Origin: Nissolia schottii
Taxonomy: Eukaryota; Streptophyta; Magnoliopsida; Fabales; Fabaceae
Length of the DNA: 64,000 nucleotides
Reading direction: 5' to 3'
Assembly: GCA_003254905.1 (NCBI GenBank)
Contig: QANU01107566.1
Coordinates: 297,264 to 361,263 of the forward strand
Shown here: piece after piece, positions 36,881-50,735 of the stretch
Position numbering within the stretch: the stretch's first letter is position 1
How the letters are laid out: each line of letters opens with the position of its first letter
Position numbers and translations under genes: made by a program
Notes under the pieces: model-generated
Told to the model about the DNA's origin: nothing
Database searches by the model: none
The model's input: only the letters and a program-made list of their open reading frames with translations

Positions 36881-39800
36881 CTACAAGAATTGTTGCAGCC
36901 ATTGACAGTTTTCTGCATCCTTCTCTAAACTATCCTTCAACTTCCTTACTTCTTCCAAAGCTTGCCTCTTATCCATGGTTTCTAATGGCAAAGCAACAAA
37001 TGCTTCAAGGATTTGACGCGCCTTTGCAGCCCCTTCTGACATTTCATCAGGTTCAAATACTCTCTTACGTTTGGAACCCACCTGTGAATGATTGGTGACA
37101 TTGGAATCACGTTGAAACAAAGCTATACCAAACTCAGGAAGCAAGTTCTTTCAACAACTGAGAAAACGTGTAGAACTAATAGCTGAACAAAAACAAACAA
37201 ATAGGAATTGGAGAGAGTGGGAAAAATAACTCCCATTCTTAAAAATAACACACTCCTTAACAATATCTAAATTTACCTTATTTTTCCATCTCATTATTTT
37301 GAGATATTATGTCCATACTATATCAATGAGGCAATGAGTTACAAAATAATGCTAAAAGTTATATACCTCGTTTGTAACATCTGTTAGGGATATTGCAGAG
37401 GGAGAAAAATCTTCCAACTCTGCTGCCTTTTCTCTAGCTAGGGCTACAACACTTTCAGGGAAATTTGCAAACTCGGCAACATGAATACCAAAACTTTGAT
37501 CACAAGCTCCTGGTTCAACCTAAATCACAAGAAAAAAGAATGAATTGATGCAACTGCTGATTGTTATTTGACCACACTACTACAGTTTCTGAACTTTACA
37601 TCTTGCAAAGGTAAGAATGTATAAGCTCAACATCACACCAAGTTCATCTGGAATTAACATCTTTTAACCAATGCAGTTTATAATGAACAATAACAAGGGT
37701 CCTTTAAGATTTATGTGACGGTTGCTGCATTGGTACAAACTTCAAATGATGAAAATCGTAATCAACAATATTTTGCTGGAAACAAGTTACATAGGCAGAA
37801 AGGAAAGTATAGATGCTGTTGTTGAGGAAACCAAGTCTCTTCATTCCTTTCAGCAAGAGAAGTACTTAGGTGATGATAAATATGATACTGACTGGCTCTC
37901 AAGTAACTGTTATGGATAATGGTCATGTAACGCCGAATAGATGTGCTGATGGCAAGAAGTAAGAGGAATTTCCATTACAAAGAAAAGTATAATAATAGTT
38001 AAATAAGACCTTTACACCCAAGGACTATCGATGCCAACATTTCATCTCACCGGCCATTACAATTTCACAGATCCTTCGATTTATTAGCTATATCACCAAG
38101 GAAACCACAAGTACAAAAGGAATATCATGAAAAGATCTGTCAAATCTGAAAAGATTTTACTGGTAGATGATGGTGGTTCAGATGACAGGAAAAATTGAAC
38201 CATGAATTACTCTAAGAATGCTCAATAATCATCAATTCAGAAATCTTGTAAAAGTGAATCAAATACTATCACTGCAATATCTTATATTTTTAGTTCTAGA
38301 ATTTATTCTATCATTAAAAGTCACCTGCTCCAACCCACCAAATCATGGTAATACATAAATAGGTAATTATAATGAGGAACACACTTCAAGGCCAATAGAG
38401 TAAAAGCAACGTGCTATATGAGAGAATGTTATGAATGCATTTACCTTGTATAGCATAGTTAGCTTACGAGTTGAAGCATCAATATGTGCACTAACATGAT
38501 AGTTTGCCACACCAACAATTTGCTTGTGTAGATCATTGTTTACATTTTCAAGGGCTAATGCAGTCAGCTCATGAAAGTGGGTTGCAAACAAGGTAGGTGC
38601 TTTGATCACTTCAACAATATGCTCACAAATGGCCCAAGCTAGACCTGCATATCACATAAAACTTGTTATAATGCACTGTATGCTTTATCCAGAACTTTTA
38701 ACCAGCAGCCTATGCTAAGTCAACTGTTTCTAACCATAATATTACGATATGTTGCTGCCAATTTTCTATTATTAGGATATGTTGAAGCCATCGTATGGGT
38801 GCTCATGAAGCAGTATGTGAGAAGCTTAGTGTGTACATACATGTATTCTGATAACTATGATTCAGTTTCAAGATATTGCAACACCAACACATTTTAGGAA
38901 CCAAGGATAGTGAAACATACCAAATCCGTCATAAGTAGATGTCCCACGTCCCAACTCATCAATGATTATCAAGGACTTGTTTGTAGCTCCTTTTAATATT
39001 GATGCAGTTTCAAGCATTTCTTGCATAAATGTGGAAACTCCACGAAGCTGGGAAACGTTAAAAAAAAATCCTTAGACTTCATAGAATGGATATATTTATA
39101 GATTTAGACAATTAAGACAATAAACCTAAAATTGCAGTTTTCACAGTTGAGCCTTGAAAGAAGAACAGAATAACATTCTAGAGTGATACATTTTGACTAG
39201 TGCCAGGAACCTCCCAATCATTTTTATTAGTTATTCTAATAATAGAAAATTAAACTAAAGTGATACATGAAGAAGAGAAGTCAGCATATGCATTTAAAAC
39301 ACAAATAGCTAATCCTAACAATAGTGTCAAGAATTCATCTACAAGTTGCTTTGCATTGAGCAAGAATCTGAGACAAAGCTATTAACAAGGAAAAATGCTA
39401 CCAGCATGGACAAAGTATAGGATTCCAACTCACTTGGCAGTCACTTGCACCAAGGCGGGCAAAAATGCAATCACGAACAGATATGCTGGCTTTGTCACAA
39501 GGAACAAAGCAACCAACTTGTGCCATCAAAATATTCACGCCCACCTAAATATAAAGGAGAAAAAAAAATTTAACTAAGTCTCGAACTTCAGGTAGCAAGG
39601 ATGCAAATATGAGTCATTTATGAGGGACTAATGTCTCCATCTAACAAAAAGCCAGGCACCAAATTGGTGTTCCTGCTCCAAACCAACATACAAGCAGAAG
39701 GATAAGATCTGACAATAAAATTCTTAAGACAATATAGGATGGCATTTAATTTCTCCAATAAAGTGGTACAGAAGATTAGCACCTGGCGTATGAATGTTGA

Positions 39801-42800
39801 TTTCCCACCCATGTTAGGCCCTGTTATTATTTGAAACCAACTTTTTCCTCTGATCTGATTTGTCACAGAAAGTAAAACAAAAACTCATAAGTCACCCCAA
39901 TTTAAATGAAAAAATGTTTTGTATCATCAATTATCTAATGAATACTTACAAGCTTACAATCATTTGGTATAAAATTCACCCAGTCTTGGGCCTCCACACA
40001 AGGATGTCTGCTACCTTCTAAAATAATATCTCCTTCATCCTATTTCATCCAAAATGCACTTCACAAAAAGAGCTTCCCAACCAAAATGGGGGAAAAACAG
40101 AAAGGAAAGAAAAACCAGGAAGACAATGGTGCAGTTATAATGAAAATAGCAAAGAACCAGAACTAAATACCGATGAAGTGATGTCAGGCCTTGTATAGGG
40201 TGTAGGACAACTAGAAGCCAAATCAGCAAAGCTTAATAACACATCCAATTCAGAAAGTAATTCAGCTAAAGACTCAAACACCTGCAGAAGGAAGATTCTT
40301 CAATCTAGGCTACACAAAATACAAACGATCAGAAGACATAAGGAATATACCCACCTCTGAGAAAGTTGCTGCAGTTTGAACTACTCTATTAACCAACTCT
40401 TTTTGACAACTCTTGTACTCCTCAAGTACCTGTTGATACTCGTCCCCGAGTTTTTTGAGCTTCGTGTTAGTAAACTTCACTCCATCTTTACGGGTTTCCA
40501 GTACAATGAACTGGGTGCTTAGCTTCTTCCTTATTTTGGGCTCTTCCTTCTTCGTGATTCTGAAAACATGTCCAAATTGTGTGCCTTTGTCTAACTTTAG
40601 TGCCTTATCTATAGGCAGATCAAGATCATCAGCAGTTTTTTGATGCAAGTTATGTATTTGATTCTCTAGTAACTCTTGTTGCTCCTTCAGTTTAGTTAGA
40701 GTAGAATCATAACTTGATGATATCATGTATTCCCTGTTCTCCAGTTGATCAAGGTCAACAGAAGCTTCTACAAGCCCTATGAATTTGTTTAGGTGATCAT
40801 CATCAGTCCACAACTCAAGAGGTTCCAAATACCTGCTCTTCATCATTGAGGAAAATTGTCCATCATATCTTTCCAGTGCACTTTTGATGTAAGGTAGTCT
40901 TATACTTGACTGCACTCAAAAGACATAATGGAATTAAAGAGAGGCCATATAATTAGCAAAACATGGACAGTTCTATGTAATTGACAAGTACTGTTAGAGT
41001 GGATTTAGAGTGAGCTCGTAGACAATACACATTCAAAAGAAGAAAAGGGTGGCGGGGTGACTCTATATGACATTTATGATGAAATGTTCATCAAAAAACT
41101 GAAGAACATGTCTCTATTTCAGCAACAACAACAATAATAATAATTAATCATAAACTTAACAAGAACAATAGATAAAAGAACCAAAGTTCTTGATTTGTTA
41201 GTCAATAAAAAAAGCTACATATTACAGAGGTGGACCACAAAGCAAGTATAAATGTAAGATAGGCTGGCAAAGGGAAAATTATATATATTATATTAAAAGC
41301 TAACATAAATATAGGTAAGTTTCTACCTGATAAAGTTTAACAATATGTTGCAGACCAGCTCTCTGCTTCTGAATTTTGTGCACCAATCGTTCAATGTCTG
41401 ATATTCTTTTTAGATGCTGCCTCAGATCTTGGCGAAGCAGAGTGTCCTCTACAAATGCTTGTACTACATCCAGTCTGAAATTTATTTCTTTTACATCTAA
41501 TAGGGGCTGCTTGAGCCACATATGCAATAACCGTTTTCCCATTCCAGCTGTACAGGTCCTATTCATTAGACCAAATAAACTGAAATTTTTGTTAGCATCA
41601 ATTTTGCTTTCCAGGACATTAAGTGCCCTCATGGCTGCAGAATCTAACTTCATGTAACTGTCAAGACTGTACCTACGAAGAGTATAATTTCCGTAATTGC
41701 TTTCATCTGCAAGTAACTCTGCATACGATAGTAATGCCCCCAAAGCACCAGGTGCAAATTCAAACCCAGACACTAAGTCTCGAACTGGTTCAATAGAACC
41801 TTTAACAAGCCTTCCAAGATCCTGTACCAGATCCCTGGTTTTAAACTCGGATTTCTTTCTCTCAGTTAACATCACACCACATTTAGTCAATGCATCACAC
41901 AACATTCTGTTTTCAATAGATTTGCCGCTCTCGTTAGGCAGAAGGCATTCTTTGCAGCCAAGAGCAACTAATGCTGACTCCACATTTGTAAAGTGACTGT
42001 CATCAAGGAATTCAGCCATCCCAAGTACTCTCTTGGTTAGATCAACAAATGCTAACCCAATAGTGCAACCATTTTCACGGAAGTTAAGTGATAGTGCAAC
42101 AACAACTGGAGAATCTTGCATTTCACTGTTGGCAAACAGAACATCTTCAAAACTTCCAATATTACCAGGTGTCCCACTTTTGACCAGTCTCCAATTAGAA
42201 CCACTACCTTCATAGAGTTCAAGACTATGGTCTGTTCTCTCCAAAAGTAGATTACGGGCAATTGTTTCAAACATGTTCCTACTGACACTGACACTGGAAA
42301 GAACATCTGATCCACTACCCAGTTGTCGCAAAGCAGTAGTAGTGTGGTAGTAGGTCTTAGCAATGAAAGTTGCATTCTCACCATGAACAGTATAGTAGTC
42401 CTGAATAATGAAAAAAAGGACCTCTAGTATAATGATGCTTGCCATGATGTAGAAAATAAAGGAGGAATTGAAATAAAGAAGAATCCCATTGAAACAGCAT
42501 ACAGAAAAATCTATCTATCATGGAGAAAAACTAATAATGTACAACAAAAATTGTAGCCAGTATAGTTAGATGATACCCATCTACAAGTAGCACTTTCAGG
42601 ATGAATAAGATTTATTCGTCATACTTAAACAATTCAAAACTGTCTAACAAATGTATCTTTTTTCTTATGGCACATATTAAAAGTATTATAACCTAGTCCT
42701 ACCCAAATTACTTCAAGATTAAAATGATTCAGATATCAAATTTTGAAGGGTCACGTTTTATACATTTATTCTTCTTCAGGTAATAAGAAGTATAAGTGAA

Positions 42801-43905
42801 GTTAAGACGTTTCAGATATCAGAGGTGCCTACTACTTGGCATTTATCTCATTAAAAACACAATAAAGAAAAGATGAATATCAGCCATAAACTTACCCTGC
42901 GATCAAAAAACCGAATGGCCCTCGGGTCCTGTAACATAAACATGTGAACAAACCAAATAAATGGAAAACCAATAATGCCAACTTATGATTTGATCGAGAT
43001 CACAAACTACTGTAGGCAAACAAATAAAAAATGGACTGGATGCATGCACACCCATGTACCTTTTTCTCATGCCATAGGTTTAAGTAACAACAAGGAAATG
43101 AAAGATTAGTTAAGCTCACGATGCTCTCAAATTCCATTACACTTAAAATAACAAATGTTGAAAGCAAGTAATATCAAACTTTCACATATGGTATCAAAAG
43201 AATTTGACACCATTGTGAAATTTTACATACTTATACCATTTAATAACTTGATGTAAAAGAAATTATCTCGGTGTATCTAACAATAATTATAACGAATTAT
43301 GATGCAGCTCTTGCATGCCCAAATTTAGAAACTTTAAACAAGAATAAGTAAATGATCAAGCGGTTGGTATTTAGTTTCTAAGAAAGGTATAATGCACAAC
43401 AATATTAAGTCACTTTAGTAGGGTTTAGAGAAAGAAAAAAATGCTAACCTAATGTAAAATTATATGAGCACGATAAAATGAGAAAAACATAACAGTAAAA
43501 TACGTAACGATTTTACCTTATAGCTCAATACTTCCAGCAATTAAAAATAGAAAAATGGGGGCTTTTCAGATAATTCTGCAAACACCCTCCCAACAGAACC
43601 ATTCCCAATTCTGAAAAACATGAACATACAAGACAATATAAAAATGAAAGAAAGAAAGACACTTCACCTTAGGTAGGGTTTTGAAAAACGATAGAAACCC
43701 TTGGGCTTGCTTCGTATCTGGCAACAATCAAACCAACAAAAAATAAATTAGCAATCAGCAATTAAAATGAAAATAACAAGAGAAATTTTCATTTTTCTTA
43801 GAAGTAAACGAAAAGAAGTAAAAATAAATTTAAAAAAAAAGGGTGTACGATACCTAATTTGAGCTCAGGGAGCTTATTATTGTGATCGTCGAAGGTTTCA
43901 ACCAT
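36881..43905 (-). CDS. MSH2: DNA mismatch repair protein MSH2
   Basis: Thirteen exons: 43854-43905, 43668-43717, 42896-42928, 41327-42400, 40355-40909, 40171-40281, 39950-40039, 39783-39854, 39434-39544, 38921-39047, 38445-38644, 37367-37519, 36881-37081. They sum to 2829 nt, 942 aa, near the 937 aa I recall for Arabidopsis MSH2. The start [17 protein letters not shown] resembles that protein's N-terminus. The mismatch-recognition domain is in about residues 18-130, then connector, lever and clamp (exons 4-5). The ATPase has Walker [10 protein letters not shown] at 667-675, STFMQEM at 721-727, Walker [14 protein letters not shown] from 742 with D746-E747, and the THFHE switch from 780. The end, CQWLQQFL, matches the family. 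MSH2 pairs with MSH3, MSH6 or plant MSH7 in the nucleus to detect mismatches and loops. Nothing is missing or frameshifted. Symbol assigned by clear family identity. Confidence 0.98.
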
Positions 43906-44041
43906 TGGTGGAATTCGGGTTCCACGGCGAAAATGAAAGGAGCCAAGTTTTTGTTGTGTACTGTGTAGTGAAAGTGCTGCGTCTCCACTCTCAATTTGAG
44001 AACTGAGAAGTGTATATAAAATGAAAGTGTGTCTGTGACTG
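43906..44041 (-). promoter_or_regulatory. MSH2 5' leader with TATA-like site
   Basis: The minus strand reads TTTATATAC near 44010-44018, a TATA-like element about 105 bp before the start codon, which would place initiation near 43980. Inferred from position and motif only. Confidence 0.4.
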
Positions 44042-44043
44042 GT

Positions 44044-44071
44044 GGCGGGAAATAGTCGCGGGCTTTCGCGG
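44044..44071 (-). promoter_or_regulatory. Pair of E2F-type sites upstream of MSH2
   Basis: GGCGGGAAA at 44044-44052 (TTTCCCGCC on the gene strand) and TTTCGCGG at 44064-44071 both fit the E2F consensus WTTSSCSS. They lie 139-166 bp before the MSH2 start codon in a short GC-rich patch. S-phase control of mismatch-repair genes by E2F is established in other organisms; here it is inferred. Confidence 0.65.
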
Positions 44072-44099
44072 GATCCGCGTGAAATGCACGCGCCGACAC

Positions 44100-47000
44100 C
44101 TAGACCAAAACAAAAAAACAAAAATCCTGTAACTTTTTTTTTAAAAGTGGGTTGGGCCAAGCCTCACACGAACATGTCTGAAAGCCCACCACTATAGCTC
44201 CAATATGGTTCAAGCCCGATTGGAAATAAATTTTATGTAACTTCAACTTTTATTAATTCGATGACCAAGAAAAAAAAACCAACAAGGATAGTCCGACCAA
44301 AAATATACTTCAAATTTTAGGATTTCATTTGATGTGTAAATTAAAATTCTTTGTACACCATCTAGTAATATAAGCTCTGATGTAGTATATCAAGAATAAT
44401 CTCTTCCCAACACATGGCATCCCTGAAAAGCAGGTTGTTTGGGTGATTTTATTCTTTAAATTGGATGTAGAGAGAAGCTAGCTTGCAAGTCAAATGGAAG
44501 AACCCAAATCATTATAAGGACTCTTCTTTGCAGCACTTCACTCGAAGACGCTTTACTCAATCACAGGCAAACCTTCCGTCGGACAGAACCATTTGCAGGT
44601 AGCCATCTCTAGTTGGCCAAAAACTAGCTATTGAAGTAAGACACTCCAATTCTTTAGAAGGCCTCATCTTCAAAGCAACCTCCCCAACATGGGACTCATT
44701 ACATAACGTTAGGTTATTTTATAGTTAACGCCCAATTTGGTCCCTATAAATATCTTCGGTGCTCAGGTTGGTCCCTAAAAATGTTTTAGTGTCACATTAG
44801 TCCCTATAAAATTTGGACATTGTCCATGTTAGTCCCTCCATCCAAAATAGCAGTGACAGAGTGACAAAACTCAAAACGACGTCGTTTTAAGCACAACCAA
44901 CTTGGACATTTTCAGTGACCTAAAATCTACAAATTTTAGAATCTAGTGTTTCGTCTTATCTATCTAACTGATTGTGCACTATTTGCTTGATGTTATGTTC
45001 TTATTTTTATGAAGGATATTGTACTATATCCTATTATTAATGAAATGAATTTTATGACAAAAAAAATTATCTCTTTCAAAAATTTAAATAATTAGGATGA
45101 GGCAATTGAATGACGTATGCTCTTTGATTTTGATGGAACCTAAAAAGTTTGTGTTGTTGTTTGACTTTGATGCAAACCTAAGAAGTAAAAAAGATATGCA
45201 TAAAGGTTAATAAAAATATATATACTCATATAATATGCTTTCTAATTACACATACATAAAAGCAACTAGATCTTACTAATGATTACTATTTTTCTATCTA
45301 ATCATGGGACAGGGCCACCTCTCCCATTAAACTAATGCAAGCAGTGGCAACTGGCACGTTAGAATTAAGATTCTAAACTTTACGAAATATTCTCTCCTTT
45401 TCTCGCAGAGGAGTCATCCATAAAACATTACAACCTTTAAATGTGCTTGGATTTTAATTAATTATGTAGGTCCACCAAACATTTAAGTGGATAGAAAAAT
45501 TCCTCTCAGCTTTGTTTTCAACAATCTTTGTTTATTATTTTTTTCTTCCCTCTATCTTTAAGGATGTACATTTGCCTTTGCGAAATTAATCATCTTAGAC
45601 TCATTCAAATAACTTAAAAATCTCAATAGACATAATAGTGAGATTGAGATAAAAATAAATGATTATTTGTTAATTTTTAGTTTTTTGCTCCTTTGCAAGA
45701 ATCAAACACATGATTCCTTAATTTAGTGCTACTAAAAATGTCAATTGAATTACTAATTATTGACGACTTTGTTTATTTAAAAGACTTAAGTTTGATATAC
45801 GATATAAAAATTATTTACTCAAACACATAATTAAATATTTTATTACATCAATAAAAATATTTTACAATTACTAACTATAACTTCAAAACTTATACGTATA
45901 TATGATTGATTTTTAGTGTGTCAAAATTAAGTAATATATTTAAAATCGATAATGAACACTTTAATGTTAAATTTTTATATGATTAAAATTATGTGATTTT
46001 TTTATTATTAATGCTAAAAGTGAGATTCATTCCAGACTGACATAAAAGATAATCAACGATGAAAAAGATCACACATAACTAATTAACCCACGTAAATATT
46101 TAAGAGAGGATCTATTTCTAAAATCATATGCAGATGTTGTAAATAAACCATTTTATGCACATGTGAGGAGGGGAATTTATATTTGTCGTCCCCACCTCTA
46201 CCCTATTCTCTTTGTCTACGCTAGACACATGAAATGTATGCTTGCATTCATTTCATTGTGTATAATCATTTTCCGTTAATTCTTCGCATAACTTTGTTGT
46301 GTATTATTTTTTACCATTTATTTTCGTATGTCATGTGTTAGGTATGAACCACACATTCTAGATCAAAATAAAATAAGTTGCACATTGACGAATCATATAA
46401 AAATTTAGTATGGGAGGATTTGTTCCCAATTTTATACAGTAGTAGATATAGGCACTAGTCTTGAAATCCCCCTCCCCCACCCTCTCATGTGACCATTTTG
46501 ATGGTTTCTGTTTGTGAGCATGCTCAATGATGCTAACACACTAAATCAACACTATTATAGCTTGATGGTTCCCATATCTTTTGTTCCCCTGTTCATAAAG
46601 AAACTCAATTCTCTGTCGTTAATTATTGATTAGATCATAGAATTAATGGCAGTCATAATGCACCATGTCATATGCTTGGTAGAAATTTAATGGATGTAGC
46701 ATCCACTTTATGATGTCATGTGCAATTTATATGGAATTTGGTGGATGTAAAGCTTGAATGCATCATAATCTTTTTGGTGATAAATGCTTCATCTCTTATG
46801 ATGGTAGTATTTGACATATATGGTCCCTTAAAGTATTTTCCTGCTTTGGATAACCGCATTAAACCAAAAAAGAAGAGTTGCATACTACTTCACATAGATA
46901 AGAAGGATGAGACAAATTATGAGATTGAAAGAATAGCTTTGACTTTGATATGGAATATTTTGATTGACTTTAGTATAAAGATATAACCAAAATTCATTAA

Positions 47001-47340
47001 TTATCGGCCTATCAAAATTATAATATCTTTTTAATACCTACTTCTTTAAATAGTGAATTATGCTTTTGATAAAATTAAACAATGAGAAATGTTGATTACA
47101 TTAATAATATTTTATGTCCAAATAAAGCACATCTAATTTGCATTTAACTACATTCAACTTCAATTTTTTACTTTCTTCTTCCCACTCTCTTTCGCACACG
47201 TCTTTTTTATTTTTCATTTTTTTTCTCCCTCTTCTTTCCCACTAGAACCCTTCATTTTCTCTCATGTTTTGATCCACAACCTCCATTTCCATTTTTCGTT
47301 TTTTCCTTTTCCCATCTCTAACCTCCTTATTCTTCCTTTT
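44100..47340. other. Intergenic DNA upstream of MSH2
   Basis: No gene seen. Holds the repeat at 44718-45010 (separate entry), AT-rich DNA, and from about 47160 a CT-rich stretch leading into the 45-bp tandem repeat. Open frames here lack recognisable motifs. Confidence 0.5.
44718..45010. repeat. Dispersed legume-type repeat with GGTCCCT/AGTCCCT motifs
   Basis: Four spaced copies of TRGTCCCT-type motifs at irregular spacing (about 44738, 44770, 44797, 44832), then a perfect 16-bp palindrome AAAACGACGTCGTTTT (44873-44888). Repeats with this wording are common in legume intergenic DNA; class and ends were not determined. Confidence 0.45.
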
Positions 47341-47344
47341 ACGT

Positions 47345-47568
47345 ACTCACTGACAGAAACTTTTGAACAAGTATAATCAAACTTTTGGTACTCACATATT
47401 ACAAACATGGGCTTGGGCCTTCTTCTTTCTTTCATGCTCACATACACAAACTTTAGAACAAACATAAACAAAATTTTAGTACTCACAGACACAAACTTTT
47501 GAACAAGCAAAAACAAAATTTCATACTCACACACACAAACTTTTGAAAGAGCAAAAATAAACTTTTGA
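47345..47568. repeat. 45-bp tandem repeat, five units
   Basis: Units begin at about 47345, 47390, 47436, 47481 and 47525 (periods 45, 46, 45, 44). Most read ACTCACANACACAAACTTTT followed by GAACAAGCAAAAACAAAATTTTAGT with variation. A related patch in the opposite orientation lies at 61790-62160. Confidence 0.8.
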
Positions 47569-47579
47569 TATTTACTGAT

Positions 47580-48390
47580 ACAAACAGGATAGAGAGTGTG
47601 ACAATTACCTTTTGCTATTTAATTGGGTGTTGGTCTGTTTTATTTTGTTTATATATTTGATAATGTTTGTGTTTGTTTTGAAAAGTTTGTATATATGTTT
47701 TAAAATATTTATGTCAAATAGAGAGTGAGTGCATGCGTTTTAGAGTGTAATGGGAAGAGTAGGGAGCATGAGAGAGAGTATAACAATTACTTTTTGCTAT
47801 TTAATTAGGTGTGAGTCCTGTTCTATTTTGTTTTCATAGTTGATAATGTTTTTGTCTTTATTTTATAAAGTTTGTGTATCTATTATAAAATGTTTGCATC
47901 CATGTTTGTCGTTGTATATGTCATATCAAGATATATATTAGTCATACATTTGACGTATTTCAGTTATACACCTCATATTAGTGTAATTAGGTACCTTTTC
48001 CTAACCGTGTTCTTAATTAGTAATAAAGCAATGAATCCTTATATCATGTTTTGATTTAGATTCATGTTGTATCTAAACTTGAGTTGCTGTTCTATCTTGA
48101 TCTTATTGCTCTGTATATGATTCATAGTTGAGTTTAACTAGTATTTATATATTTTAGAAGTCTTCAATAATTACAACACTTATTAGCATAAGTTTTAAGA
48201 GTTAATCATCACACATATGTAGTAAAGTTAGGGCACATTGAAAAAGTGCCAATATATTAAGGTTGATACTGGTTAAGACATAAGAGAATGTCTATTAATA
48301 ATTGTAACAAAATTATATATTTTTTTATTTGTTGTTATTTATTTATTTGAAATAAACATTGAAAAATTTGATGGTCCAAGCAGGGTTATG
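47580..48390. other. Intergenic DNA with a repeated motif
   Basis: ACAATTACYTTTTGCTATTT occurs at about 47600 and 47782 and in related form near 62142, each followed by an AATTRGGTG-like or similar segment. This marks members of the same dispersed family as the 45-bp repeats. No coding sequence seen. Confidence 0.4.
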
Positions 48391-48394
48391 ACTT

Positions 48395-48413
48395 ATATAT
48401 ATATATACATACA

Positions 48414-48454
<41 letters not shown>
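48395..48454. repeat. (AT)n microsatellite with CATA interruptions
   Basis: About 60 bp of AT dinucleotides broken by ACATACAT. Confidence 0.9.
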
Positions 48455-50090
48455 CATCAATTAACAATCAATGAGTGATTTTCCTGTGTTGATCAATCAA
48501 TTAATGATTTGGGCTGCGCCATGAATGAATCCCATTATTCTCCGGACATGGTGGTCAACAATCTACAGAGTGTGACTGTGAGATCATGGAACGGAAGGAG
48601 TGGAAAGATGCAAGATCAGCTTAATTCGTCTGATTAGGACCCACAGGAGGCACATGCTATACTAGAATTTTCTTGTGTGGTGGTAGACGGCCATGTTGAA
48701 AATGGTCTAGGGTGGAGATATAATAAATGGCATTTTAATTATAAATATAAATATGTTACATGAATATCTAATTTTATACACTCATACATACATTATTAAT
48801 AATACATAAATTTTATTTTTATTAGTGCATAAACATTACAAATTTATAGGTGATATTCTTAATTATACTTAATTAAATGCACAAACATTACAAACATTAA
48901 AACACAAACTTTATGTATATAAGTATAGAGTGTATGTATGATGTATATTTTTTTTTGTACGTGTAACAAAACTCTTATAAATAATAGGTTCTTTTAAGGT
49001 GAAAGTTAAAATATTATTTATTGTGTGATACGCATGATATCTCATATTTAATATGGCAATTTAGGAACACGAAAGAGTTAATCTCTCCTAATAGGAGTTT
49101 AATACGTGCATCTAAGTTTTAGACAGAAACTACTATGGATATGAATTGTCATGGAGTACTAAATGTTGGTTTTGATGTCTTTTATTTTCTGTTTGTATTT
49201 GGGGCTTTGTTTTGTTTTGAGACTAGAATAGCTACTTGAGCGTTTAGGACTGGTTGTTGTTGCCAAGACCTGATGAATGTTACAATCGAAGATGATAATA
49301 ATAATAATGATGATAATTTGTCTGCTCACAGTGTAGCACTATACAGAAGCATAGCTGTTATGTCTCAACATGTGAAATTCATAAATGTTCAAAAGGCATT
49401 TTTTTTCTCATTTTTTTTTTGTCATTTGGTAGATTTCTATTCGGAACAATATAGGCATATCGCTTCTAAATCTTTTTAAAGATACATAGTTAGCTCAAAA
49501 TCGGGGCCAATGCATATTTCTTGCATCTCTCAATTTTTTTTAAGTAAAGAAATTAATTTTAAAATTATCTCAAAACATGAACAATTTTAAACCTTTTGTC
49601 ACTTTTTTTTTTATTTCAAACAATGTTTTGTTTCTGATGTATCTATAGAAAAAGAACCAAATGCTAATAGTGGCGCCATTTTGGTTCCCGAATAGTAATT
49701 GTTAAGCAACATACTGTTTCTTAAAGTGATGCTCGGGAATTTAATTTGAACTTTGGACATTAGTAGTAGTTAGTATGGTATTGTAATTCACTTCCATTGA
49801 GGCTGACAATTTTTTTTTTTTGGTTTAAAGTTGAAAAGGTTTTATTAATCTTGAGATTGATCAGAGTGATTAATTGAATATTTCATATCTTACTGCCTCT
49901 CTGAAATGAAATATGTTAACTTGTGCTGTAATTTGTATGCGTATCAGGCCAAGAAGAAAAGAAAAAGGGGGAAAGACAATACCGTTTAGTATGAGACTTG
50001 AAAAGACAGATTTCTTTTACTCCATCTCTGATTGCAATATCATTTATTAACGCGACAGTGCTCTTGATAGGAAAGGCAGTAAGAAAAATT
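48455..50090. other. Intergenic DNA
   Basis: 48470-48720 has more balanced composition than its surroundings and may be unique sequence, but no open frame or RNA fold was recognised. The rest is AT-rich. Confidence 0.4.
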
Positions 50091-50093
50091 AGA

Positions 50094-50460
50094 TAATTTT
50101 TTGAAAAAACCTAAAATTTATCCCTATAAATTTTTCCTTTAATCGATTTTGCACTTAACAAAAATTATTTGGACAAAATTGTCTATTCTAACAAAAATTG
50201 TTTCTATAAAATACAAAAGTCAATCAAATTAGTCCCTTCATAAAACATAATTATGTAAAATTTTCAGTCAAAATTATTCCGATAAAACACAAAAAACAGT
50301 CACTTTAATCTATTCTTTATCTGTCATGTTAACAATAATTACTGTTAGAAAATTGACGAAAGAGTTAATTTGACTGACTTTTATATTTTATAGGAATAAT
50401 TTTGACCGAAACAAAAATTTACAGAGATAAAATTAAAGGATTTTTCCCCCTAAATTTTTA
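50094..50460. repeat. Foldback repeat region
   Basis: A block of CAAAATTATTCC.ATAAAA.ACAAAA..AGTCA type occurs in the left half (twice, diverged) and inverted at about 50365-50410. The outer edges TTTTTCCTTTAAT (left) and ATTAAAGGATTTTT (right) are also inverted. MITE-like; superfamily unknown. Confidence 0.5.
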
Positions 50461-50650
50461 TATACTCTTCTCTCTTGCTCTTATTCATTTATTACTTAAC
50501 ACATTAGTAAATGTTGGCTACTTTTATCTCTAACGGTACTAACTTTCATTCTTACCCCAAATGTATAGTTGTATGGGTAGTTTTGGCCTAAAATAAAAAA
50601 AATAGACGTTTTTACTGTTTTGCTCTTGCCAGATGAACAAATTACCAAAA

Positions 50651-50731
50651 CAGTACATTTGTTCATTCTAGTAATTAATAATAATAATAATAATAATTAA
50701 CAGTAACGTACCAAAATGAACAAATGTACTG
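50651..50731. repeat. Hairpin with 17-bp perfect arms
   Basis: CAGTACATTTGTTCATT (50651-50667) pairs with its exact reverse complement at 50715-50731; the loop contains an AAT trinucleotide run. Confidence 0.85.
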
Positions 50732-50735
50732 AATG

